From: Tritrichomonas musculus
Lineage: Eukaryota > Parabasalia > Tritrichomonadida > Tritrichomonadidae
Direction: 5' to 3'
Assembly (NCBI GenBank): GCA_039105265.1
Contig: JAPFFF010000023.1
Coordinates: 2,348,584 to 2,412,583 of the forward strand
Length of the DNA: 64,000 nt
The position numbers and the translations under genes were made by a program. Numbering within the stretch: position 1 is the first letter of the stretch; each line of letters opens with the position of its first letter. The notes under the pieces are model-generated. The model searched no databases and was not told where the DNA came from. It was given only the letters and a program-made list of their open reading frames with translations. Shown in pieces: positions 30,716 through 40,700 of the stretch.

Positions 30716-31422
30716 TAGGGATGTAAAAACGGGCACCGGGCGGGCAATGGGCCCGAAATAAACGTACTGCCCGGGCATGCCCGGGCAAAACGGTTATTTA
30801 CGTTTTTTCGGGCGAAGCAGTGCCCGTTTCCACTTTTTTGGGCAATTGCCGGGGCTGCCCATTTTCATAAAAAAGAATTTGGTTCGAATATTTTCCGAAC
30901 TTTTTTTTTTTTTTTTTTTTTTGAAAAAAGCATTGACAAAATAAAGTTTATGAATGATTTTTGTTTAAAAAAATGCATGAATATATTATATTTTATATTT
31001 TAAATATAATTAAATTAAAAAAATCACATTTACTTATCTGATCACACAAAAATTTCATTTAGGTATTATGTCATTAACATAAAAAAGCAAGTTTAACACA
31101 ACAGTATAATAATATATATGCTATTCTAACTATAAGTTCATAAATAAAACTTTTTGGAACAAATTAAATTTTGAGATATTGAAAATAAACTATACAGTTA
31201 ATGAAATACTTGTGGGAATAAAAAATTATGCATTTTAAGAATAACAAAAAATCAAAATTTTTTATATATGCCAAAAAAAGAGTAAAAAAAAGTGATAATA
31301 TTTTCATTTAAACAAGTTTATAAAAAAATCATTTTCTTATTGTTTATAAAAAATGAAAAATAAATTGCAATCATAATGATATGAATAAATATTTTCAACA
31401 TGGAATATAGGAGGAGAAATTG

Positions 31423-31456
<34 letters not shown>

Positions 31457-31668
31457 TTCGACGAAAATCGAACAAGCAGCTTTTACTATTTCATAAAATT
31501 TACGGGCAGGAAAGAAAATGATGAACGGGCAATCAATTTAACAATCAAATGGGCAAGAACGAGAAAAAACGGGCAATGTAAAAAAGACGTTTGTGCCCAT
31601 TCTTGCCCGGTGATATGACCAATCTGACATTGCCCGGGCACGTTTCGGGCGCCCGTTTCCCATCCCTA
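30716..31668. mobile_element. Non-autonomous hAT-type element
   Basis: 953 bp, flanked by a perfect 8-bp duplication GTAAATTG (30708-30715 and 31669-31676). Ends begin TAGGGATG and are followed by GC-rich, CGGGC-laden subterminal inverted sequence (30731-30860 and 31500-31660), in sharp contrast to the AT-rich surroundings. An 8-bp duplication with TAGGG-type ends and GC-rich subterminal repeats is typical of hAT elements. The interior has no transposase and includes T (30901-30922) and A (31423-31454) runs. The identical duplications suggest a fairly recent insertion. Confidence 0.85.
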
Positions 31669-31855
31669 GTAAATTGCATCTTCTATTCCAAGTTTTCTTT
31701 TCTTGATCGTAATTTAATCAAATTCCATATTATTTTTTTTGCTTTTTGTTGTTAGATAAAAAGTGATTTTTGCAGCTAATCCAACATAGTTTTAAGGAAA
31801 TTACACCAAAAACTAAGGAAAACATTAAAAAATAGGAATTATGTAATACTTCAAT

Positions 31856-34358
31856 TTAGGTGTGGAAATTTATCCTTGAAACAAAATTTTATCCTAAATT
31901 TATCCTAAATTTTTTTTTTAAGAAAAACTCGTAAATTTTAAGTAATGATCTGAGGAAAGCGTGGAAAAACAAAAAAAAACAAAATTTTTTAATTTAAATA
32001 TAATATTTATTTATTATTAAAAAGTAAAGTTGTTGTTTAAATAATATCATTTTTAGCTGTTTTATTATCATTATTTGGAATATTATTTAAAATTTTTATT
32101 GCAATTTTCAAAATTTGCGAGAATTGCTTTTTTTTCATCGAAAAAAATTAGTTACCCTCAAGTGACCTTTATTTCGTCAGACAAAATTTTATACTCTCAA
32201 TTTCTCTCAATTTATTCAAAAAAATAAAAAATAATGAAAATAAAACTTCAAAATTCAGATAAAAGTCCTTGAATATGAGATATTTTTAAAATTCCTTTGG
32301 TAGATTTGTTTATTTCATCTTATCTTTACTTATGGTGCAGTTTATTTCTATTTTTTAAATTTTCTCTCAATATATAATTTCGAATATCTTTACAAGTTAA
32401 CATTTTTTCTTAGATTATTTATGTATTTTGAGGTTTTATCGGATTTGAAATTGATTGGAATCAGAAAAATTAGTGGTTCCCCATCAAAATATGTTTTAAA
32501 AAATCATAAAAATTGAAATATCTTGATAATTAAATAGCGTTAAAGAATTTCCTTTGGTCAAGTTTTTTATTTTTATGTAATAATAAATATATATCATTTT
32601 GAAAAGTGGTGGCAATTTATACGTTATAGCAAATAAGGATTAAAAACAAAGTCATTAAATCTTAAAGAATGAAAGAAAAAAATAATGCATCTCATATAAT
32701 AAATGTTTTTTATTCATAAATCACTGTTTTATTCCAAATTAAAAAGAAATGATAAGAATTTAATTGAAAAAAAAGTAAACATGGCAACATTATTAAGTCT
32801 AAAAAAGCAAATTTATGACAGAAACAAATAATAAAACAAGATTTAAACATTAAAATATTAAAAAAAATGGTTTAGTTAAATTGAATATTTCAGAAATATT
32901 TAAAAAAATAACATTAAGTGCGAGTTAAAGTTCTTTAATGAGGTTTTTATATTAATATTGTTACTGATATATTGAAATTTACGATCTATTTGAAAGATCA
33001 GAAAAAAAAAAATGAGTAGAAAAACATGAAAAAACATGAAAATATTGATGAATGCGCTTTGTGTTTTGTAGAGGATTAATTGGGTTGGATCATTGCTTGC
33101 TATAATCAAGGAATATCTAGAAAATTGAAACTCTTTCGAATAGTCGTAGTGATATGACTATTCGAGTTTATTTCAAAAATTGTGTAAAACCGCTGAAAAA
33201 AACAATAAAAATTTGAAATAAGGTATTCCTTTTTCTAAAATTTGATTTAATATAAAGATATATTTAGATTTAACGTGAAAAGAAAATTTTATTTTTTTTA
33301 AACTTTGAAAATCCATTGAGATTGAATATCTTATTTAATTTTATCAGAATTTATTTTGAATATATTTCAGAATGCATTGAAATTTAAGTAACATAAATGG
33401 AAGCATACTTTCAAAAAGTCCAGACGAAATAAAGGTCCTCTCAGGGTAATCAAAAACAATGATGAATATGTAAAAAAAGGTAACAAAATATTTTTTTTCT
33501 TCATCTCACATTATAGTATAATGATGTGATTGGTTAAAAAATCATCGTTTTTTTTATAAATAATCATATCTTTTGTTTATCATTATTAAATTCTTATTAA
33601 TATCTATATATATAGTTTATGTATATTATTAAATATATATATGATATAAAATGAAGTTAATTAGTTTTATTATTTGGAATATTCATTTTGAATTAATTCT
33701 ATCAATTAAAAAAATTCAATGCCCGATTAACTATTTTTGAATTCTATAACTTTTTTTATTTATAGCTTTATTGAAATTATTTCAATAAGTATATTCAATA
33801 TCTTTTTGAAATAAATATAATATAATATATGATATATCATATATTTATTGTAGATTTTACGTATTTTTAGATTCAATTATATTCAAAATTTTAGAAAATT
33901 TTGAGAGTAAATTAATAGAAAAATATTTTACGTTTAGAAATATTTTTTTTTTTGGATGGAATCAACTTTGTTTACAAGAGAAAGCATTTAATCATTATAT
34001 GTACAGCAATTATCGTTAATAGTTCTAGCAATTTGTAACCAATTTTATCCTGTTTTTCTATTTTTGCTTACTTTTTTTTTTATTTTTTATTAACTTCGAT
34101 ACTGACTGTCAATTTAATATTCAGCGATATATTTACAAAACAAAATTTATTTATCTACTGCAATATTGCAAAAAAAAAAATCCAAAATTTTTATTTTTAT
34201 TCCAAAATTTTTATACTTTCTTTTTTTCTCCAAAAAAAAAGCATATATAAATAGATACAATTTATCATACACCACTTTTGCTTATTTTTTTTTATTTTTT
34301 TTTTTTTTATCCTAAACTTATCCTAAAAAGTGACAAAAGGATAAATTTCCACAACTAA
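31856..34358. mobile_element. MULE-like element with 9-bp target duplication
   Basis: 2503 bp bounded by TTAG[GT]TGTGGAAATTTATCCTT inverted ends and a perfect 9-bp direct duplication TACTTCAAT (31847-31855 and 34359-34367). Subterminal regions repeat TTTATCCTAAA-like words. Nine-base duplication points to the Mutator/MULE superfamily. No transposase is readable. A second element is inserted inside (32155-33446), so the MULE-like element is the older of the two. Confidence 0.75.
32155..33446. mobile_element. Nested TA-flanked element (Tc1/mariner-type candidate)
   Basis: 1292 bp with inverted ends: left CCCTCAAGTGACCTTTATTT and CGTC continuing; right the reverse complement of CCCTGAGAGGACCTTTATTT and CGTC. 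TA dinucleotides flank both ends (32153-32154, 33447-33448). The interior is AT-rich; a faint IIACYNQGISRKL segment near 33100 could be a helix-turn-helix remnant, but this is weak. Size and TA flanks suit a decayed Tc1/mariner element. Confidence 0.7.
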
Positions 34359-34489
34359 TACTTCAATATAATTATTTTGATTCATTAATGTTTAACGAAA
34401 CAGAATAAATCATTTTATACTTCAAAATATAAGAATGAATAAAAAAACTTATATGAATAAGGGAGATTTTGATTAAATATAAAATGTAA

Positions 34490-34562
34490 TTCTCCCTGGT
34501 CTAGTGGCTATGACAGCAGACTGTTACTCTGTGTATCGTGTGTTCGAATCACACGGGAGGAG
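34490..34562 (+). tRNA. tRNA-Asn (GTT)
   Basis: 73-nt cloverleaf: acceptor TTCTCCC pairs with GGGAGGA (one G-T), D arm GTCTAGTGGCTATGAC, anticodon stem GCAGA/TCTGT with loop CTGTTAC giving anticodon GTT, T arm GTGTG-TTCGAAT-CACAC, discriminator G. There is no intron and CCA is not encoded, as usual for eukaryotes. It sits just outside the transposon cluster. Confidence 0.95.
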
Positions 34563-34578
34563 TTTTTTCTTTTTTTTT
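34563..34578 (+). terminator. RNA polymerase III terminator
   Basis: Six T, one C, then nine T directly after the tRNA 3' end: a standard pol III stop signal. Confidence 0.9.
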
Positions 34579-34997
34579 GACAACAAAACAAAAACTTGAA
34601 AATTTTGGAAAATTTTTAAAAAATTTTAAAAATTTTCATTCAGTGAAAATACAATGATGCATTTTTTGATTATAATCTTAAAATAAACATCAATACATTA
34701 TATTATCGAAGTTGTCAAACTTTTATTAATGAAAAAAATTAATGAATAAAAATGAATGACAGAGAAGATTATGAATTTTACTGTTATGAATAAGCGGCAA
34801 TTTTTACCGCATTTGAAGAAAATAATATTTTCATTCAAAATAACTGTTGTTAGCAAATGCTTACCATTGCTCGTTCCTATCCAATATTCACTCTCTATGA
34901 GAAAGAAAATGCTTAAACGTTTTTCTGCTTGGAAAACTTTTCTTTGATAAAAATTCTGAGACAATATAAATACTCTCCCTCATTTAAAGAAAATCAT
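34579..34997. other. Intergenic between tRNA-Asn and kinase gene
   Basis: No gene supported. Short open frames on both strands lack any family signature. Confidence 0.5.
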
Positions 34998-37450
34998 TTA
35001 TTTTGGACGTTTATATATATTACTGTGTTTTTTTATTTGAGTATTTATAGAAACACCAATTTGACGCTTATCTAATTCCAAAGAGCAGATTATTTGTTTC
35101 TGTGATGAGCATCTACTGAAAGCATAATATCCAATTGAAGTTACTGAAGAAGGAATTGTTATTTCTCTCAATGATGAATATCCTTCAAAAGCAGATTTTC
35201 AATTGAAGTTACAGATGAAGGAAATGTGATTTGTGTCAATGATGAACAACCTTTGAAAGCAGAATCTCCAATTGAAGTTACAGAAGAAGGAATTGTGATT
35301 TCTCTCAATAATGAACATTCTTCAAAAGTATTCTGTGGGATGATGTCAATACTTGTGTCAAGTCGGTGATATGAAAATGATTTTGAAAAGCATTCTTGTG
35401 AAATTTTTGTTTGGATTGATGTGATAACAATACCAATAACAATGTTTTTGTTTTTTCGATTACGGATTTTAGTTAAAAGTTCACTTATGGCTTTAAATGA
35501 TGGATTTGGATATTCAATCTCATTTTTTATGTGTTTATATGTGCTTATGCTTTCTATGAAAATAGGTGACTTCAGTGTTTTGCTGAAATACATCTTTTCT
35601 GTGTTCAAAGGTGAAAAATAAATTTTCTCAAATTCTATTTCTTTTTGTTTTATTCCTTTATCTTCACTGTTAATTAAATTATCGACATTGTTTGTGATAA
35701 AAAACAGTATGGTTTCTGGTGGCAAGCTTGTGGATTTATTAATTTGTTGCAGATCTTCGTATGCTCTAACAAAATATTCTCCTTTCTTGTATCCTTGATC
35801 TTTCGCCATATTGAAATATTTGAGTGATTCTTTGATGTTCTTCTTCACACCTTCTCCATTGAAAAACAGTTTGCCATATTCAATCATGCTCTCAAAATCC
35901 CCTGCTTTCGATCCTTCTGAAAAATATTTCACGGATTCCGAATATTTGTTCTTCTTAAGACTGATCTGACCTTTCAGAGAGAATATACGCTTATCTTGAC
36001 TTGGACTGATTTTCGATAGAATTTCATTTGCTCGTTCAAGATCTTCTTTGATGATGTCACCCCGAATAAGCATTATTGTTAAATAAATAATTGAATCTAT
36101 GCTTTTACATTTAATCGATTCTTCAAGATATTTCAAACCAAGATTGACGTCAACTGGGAAATCGTTATCTCCTTCAATCAATGATCGACCAACAAAAAAT
36201 TGCTTTGAGCTGTCTCTAATCGCTTCTTTCACTAGTTCTTGGCATGGCTTCTTAAGAGTATCAAATTCTGAACGAGGATACAGCATTCCTCTCAATTCAT
36301 CATTGCTTTCCTGTTGAACCGTTTCTTCCACTTTTTGTGGATTTTCATTCAATTCTGAATTTGATGTCGTGATTTCTTCCACTTTTTGTCTTTGAGCATT
36401 CATTTCTGTATTAGATTTAGGATTTTCTTCCCTTTCTTGTAGTTTTATATCTTGCATGGTAGATTCATTTTGTATTTCTTCTTCTCCTCCTCCTTTTTCT
36501 TTTTCTTCTTTCTCTTCTTGCTCACTGTTGATTGAAATTCTTTTAATCTTTTTGTTTCGTCCACGATTCTTGATAAAGTCTTCAAAGCGAAGAAGACGTT
36601 CTTCTTTGTTGAATGTTGTCTTGTAGCTGTCAATGAAATCGACATAGTCATAAAATTCTGATTCCTCTGTCATTTCTGTAATGAATCCTTCATCACTTTT
36701 CAGACTTTCAACAATATCTTTGAACGATGGACGATCTTCTGATTTCTGCGACCAGCAGCTCTCAATCAGTCCTCGGTAGCTCGTCGGAACATCGTCGCTG
36801 ATTTTTGGACGAAATCCATCAATTGAAATTTTTTTAACCAGCTGATAAATACTTATCTTTTCACCTTTAAACGGTTGCTCTCCAGTCATCATTTCAAAAA
36901 CAATGAAAGCAAATGCATAAACGTCACCAGATTTGGAGTATTCTTCGTTTGACAGAATTTCTGGGGCTATATAGATGGGGGTACCTTTCAGTCCTTTTTG
37001 TGATTGAAAATTCATGCTCATTGAAAGAAAATCCGTTATTTTACAAAGTCCAAAATCGGAGATCTTCGGATAAAGGTAACCGTCAATCAGGACGTTTTCT
37101 GGTTTAAGGTCACGATGGAGAATGTTTTGCTCATGAAGATATGACATGCCTGACGCTATACCGTAGATGTTGATAAGTTTTTTCGTATCTCCCCATTCGT
37201 CTGGAGAAAGACCTGAAATCTCCATTTCAATGATGTCACGAAGTGATCCGTTGCCAGCTAGTTCCAAAATAATCGTTGGAAGAGGCTCACCTTCAAAATT
37301 CGTAGGATAATAACCAACAAACTTCAAAATCGATGGATGATTGAATAATGACATTAAATTTACTTCGCGGATGTCAAAATCGATGGATGATTGAATAATG
37401 TAAATTTTTAAAATATTCTCTTTTATATTCCAAAATGAACCATTTTGCAT
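34998..37450 (-). CDS. TKL-like kinase with Sel1 repeats and BspA-like LRRs; damaged at both ends
   Basis: Order from the N-terminus: kinase domain (HPSILKFVGYYP, ILELAGNGSLRDII, ILHRDLKPENVLIDG, ISDFGLC, GTPIYIAPEI, RPSFKDIV), a charged linker with Lys/Glu repeats, three to four Sel1 repeats (MIEYGKLFFNGEGVKKN, SLKYFNMAKDQGYK), then LRRs (ITIPSSVTSIGDSAFKGCSSL). The glycine loop and catalytic Lys are missing: at the 5' end a block of about 24 bp (AAATCGATGGATGATTGAAT plus AATG) occurs twice, at about 37329-37352 and 37376-37399, and the duplicate leads into an unrelated start. Near 35205 the LRR frame shifts by one base; in the shifted frame LRRs run on (AFEGYSSLREITIPSSVTSI) to a stop at 34998. 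It looks like a gene in decay or a rearranged kinase. It is head-to-head with the next Sel1 kinase. Confidence 0.75.
37329..37399. repeat. Tandem duplication of about 24 bp at the 5' end of the kinase gene
   Basis: AAATCGATGGATGATTGAAT followed by AATG is present twice, about 47 bp apart. The inner copy encodes the conserved FNHPSILK region; the outer copy falls in the false N-terminus, marking the breakpoint that removed the ATP-binding lobe. Confidence 0.85.
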
Positions 37451-37726
37451 AAATATTTTTATAATTTATTAACTTATATTAATAATTTAGCCAATTTAAA
37501 TCAATATATTTTGACATATAATTATTGTTTTCAGAGATATATAATAATACATATTTTGAGAATATGGTTTTTAAACTTTTCATTACTTATCTCAAAAGAA
37601 AAAAATGGTAATTTACCAACAATAAATGTGTATAAATTATTTTAGACAATATTTAAAATGAGATATTTTCAAAATAATAATGAATTTTTTCTGAAAACTC
37701 ATTGAATTTAATTATTTCAATTTTTA

Positions 37727-40700
37727 ATGGAAGTAATCGACATCAGCAAGTTCAAAATGGGGAAAAGTCTAGGAAAGGGATCATTTGGATATGTATATAC
37801 TTTAAAGTATGAAAAATATTCAGATGATAAACCTGAATATGCTGCTAAAGAATTAAAAGAAAGAAAATATATTAAAGATTTTCAACAAGAAATTAAGAGT
37901 TATACGAAGTTAAGCAACCCATCAATATTAAAATGTATTGGTTATTCATCTAAAAACTTATATGGAAAAAATAATCCGATAATCATTTTGGAATTAATGA
38001 AAAATGGAGATTTAGAAAAAAAAATAGGAAAAAAATTTCCAAGCACGCGGCGATATATTATTTTACTAGGAATAGCAATAGGTTTAAAGTATCTTCATTC
38101 TCAGGGTGTAGTTCATAGGGATATCAAACCATTAAATATTTTACTTGATGATAATTATTATCCACGAATTTGTGATTTTGGTACATCAAAGAATTCTAAT
38201 GTAAATTTGGATCATTTCTTTATGGATGAAAATGTTGGAACTATTTTATTTATGGCACCAGAAATTAATAATGATAATTATAATAATTATGATTATAAAG
38301 TTGATGTTTTTTCCTTTTCTTTAGTTGCTTATGAGTTATTGACAAACATAAATTTGTATTATACTGATTTTTTTATTAAATCAAAACTCAGATTGAAAAA
38401 ATCTATTGAAAAAGGGCGAAGGCCTGATTTAAAAAAAATATCGGATAAATATATACGAGATTTCCTTCAAAAATGTTGGTCAAGTGATCCATTTAAAAGG
38501 CCAAGCTTTAGTAAAATTGTGAAAGAATTGTTAAATGACAGATATATGAAGTATTTTGAAGCAGACAAAGAAAAAGTATCAAAATACTTGAAATTATTTG
38601 ATGAAAAGTTGCTTAATCCTAATTGTTACTTCGAGTTCCAATATAAAAATAACGAAATATATGAAATAAGAATAATAGATTTCTTTTCTTTATTATTATT
38701 TTCTCTTTGGCTAGTTCATTTTTCAATAAATTCACAAAATAAAATAATTGATTTTGTAGAAGTAGATGTTATCGTTGATGATGGATTTGACAAAGAACAA
38801 AAATTCACTATAATAGATGATAATTCTCAATTTATAAGATCTCTAGCAGAAGCAGGAAATCCAACTGCCATGAATTATTATGGTGAAGATCTTTTGAATT
38901 ATGGAAGAACAAAAGCATGTAAAATGAAAGGAATTCAATACATTAAAAGAGCTGCTAAATTAGGAGAAAAAGATGCAATGTTTAACTACGGCCTAATGTT
39001 ATATCAAGGTAAATTGATATCTCAAAATAAAGTTGAAGCTTGCAAATATTTTTTATTATCTGCAAATTTGGGAAATGCTGATGCAATGTATTATTATGCT
39101 TTAATGAAAGAAAATGGTGATGGCGTTTCCTATGATATTGGAGATGCAATTTCTTATTATAAAAAGTCTGCTGACTTGGGCAATGTTCAATCAATGTTTA
39201 ATTATGCATTAATATTTAAAATTGGAAGATACGGATATGCAATTAATTATACAATAGCAAAGAAATATTTTAAAAAATCAGCTGATCTTAATTTTGTATA
39301 TTCAATGCCAATTTATGCAAATATGGTAAGAAATACTAATAAAAAAGAGGCTATGAAATACTATAATATGTCAGCTGATCAAAATTATTGTTTCATTAAA
39401 CATCAATATGCAATGATGCTTTATGATGGTGATTTTTTCAATGTTGATAAAAAAAAGGCAGCAAAATATTTAAAACAAGCAGCTGATATGGGATATGATA
39501 TATCAATGTTTAAATATGCTAGCATGCTTTTAAATGGAGATGGAATTGATACTGATAATGTAAAAGCAGCTTTTTATTTTAAGAAAGCATCCAAAATTGG
39601 AAATGCAAATGCAATGTTCCAATATGCGAAAATGCTTGCTGAAGGAATTGGTATTCAAGAGAATAAAAGAGAAGCTGTTCATTATTTTAAAATGGCGGCT
39701 GATTTGGGTAATTCTGATGCAATGTATGAATATGGTAATTTAGTTATAGATTCAAAAGTAAAAGAAGGTTTGAAATATTTAAAAATGGCAAGTGATTTAG
39801 GCAACAAAGATGCAATGTTAAAATATGGGATTTTTTTGTTAAAAAATGATATGTTCTATACCAATAAAAAAGATGCAATTTTATATATTAAAAAATCCAT
39901 GGATTTAGGAAATCCTGATGCAGAAATTGTATATAAAAAGTTAATATATGAAGACAATTTATTTAGCAATCAAAAAATCAAAGATATTAAGAAAAATGCT
40001 GATAATGGTGATGCATATTTCATGCTTTTATATGGAACAATGCTTTTAAAAGGTGATGGAATTGAAGTTAATAAGAAGGAAGCAGCCAAATATTTTTTAT
40101 TGTCTTCTGAAAAAGGCAATATTAACTCAATGTACTATTATGCAGTAATGCTTCTTTCTGGAGATGTAATTCCAAAAAATACCAAAAAAGCTTTACATTA
40201 CTTAAAAATATCAGCAGATCAAGGTAATGTTGACTCAATGTTTAAATTTGGTAAAATGTTATTTGATGGAAATGGTATTTCGCCTAATATAAAAGAAGCA
40301 GTTCATTATTTAAGAGCAGCTGCCAAAAAAGGAAATCCTGATTCAATGTTTCTCTATGGAAATATGTTATTGAATGGAACTGGTGTACAAATGAACAGGA
40401 CAAAGGCTGCAAAATATTTTAAAGAGTCTGCTGATTTGGGAAATATTGAATCTATGGTTCAATATGGTATTCTGATCATATATGAAAACAATTTTCAAGT
40501 CAATAAAAAAGAAGGAGCAAGATATATCAAATTGGCTGCTAAAAAAGGTAATCCCGTTGGTATGTATCACTATGGGCGTATAAATTATTTTGGAAATGGT
40601 GGAATTCCTATTAATTATAAAAAAGCTGCAAAATATTTTAAGAAAGCTGCAATTATAAAACATATTGATGGCATGTTTGCCTATGGCCAATTACTTTTTT

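Noticed and set aside
34698-34964. Overlapping open frames on both strands after the tRNA
   Set aside because: No family resemblance, low-complexity hydrophobic composition and mutual overlap; typical chance frames in AT-rich DNA.
35160-35340. CRISPR-like short direct repeats
   Set aside because: The repeats encode successive leucine-rich repeats (ITIPSSVTSIG) and have no spacer structure; the genome is eukaryotic.
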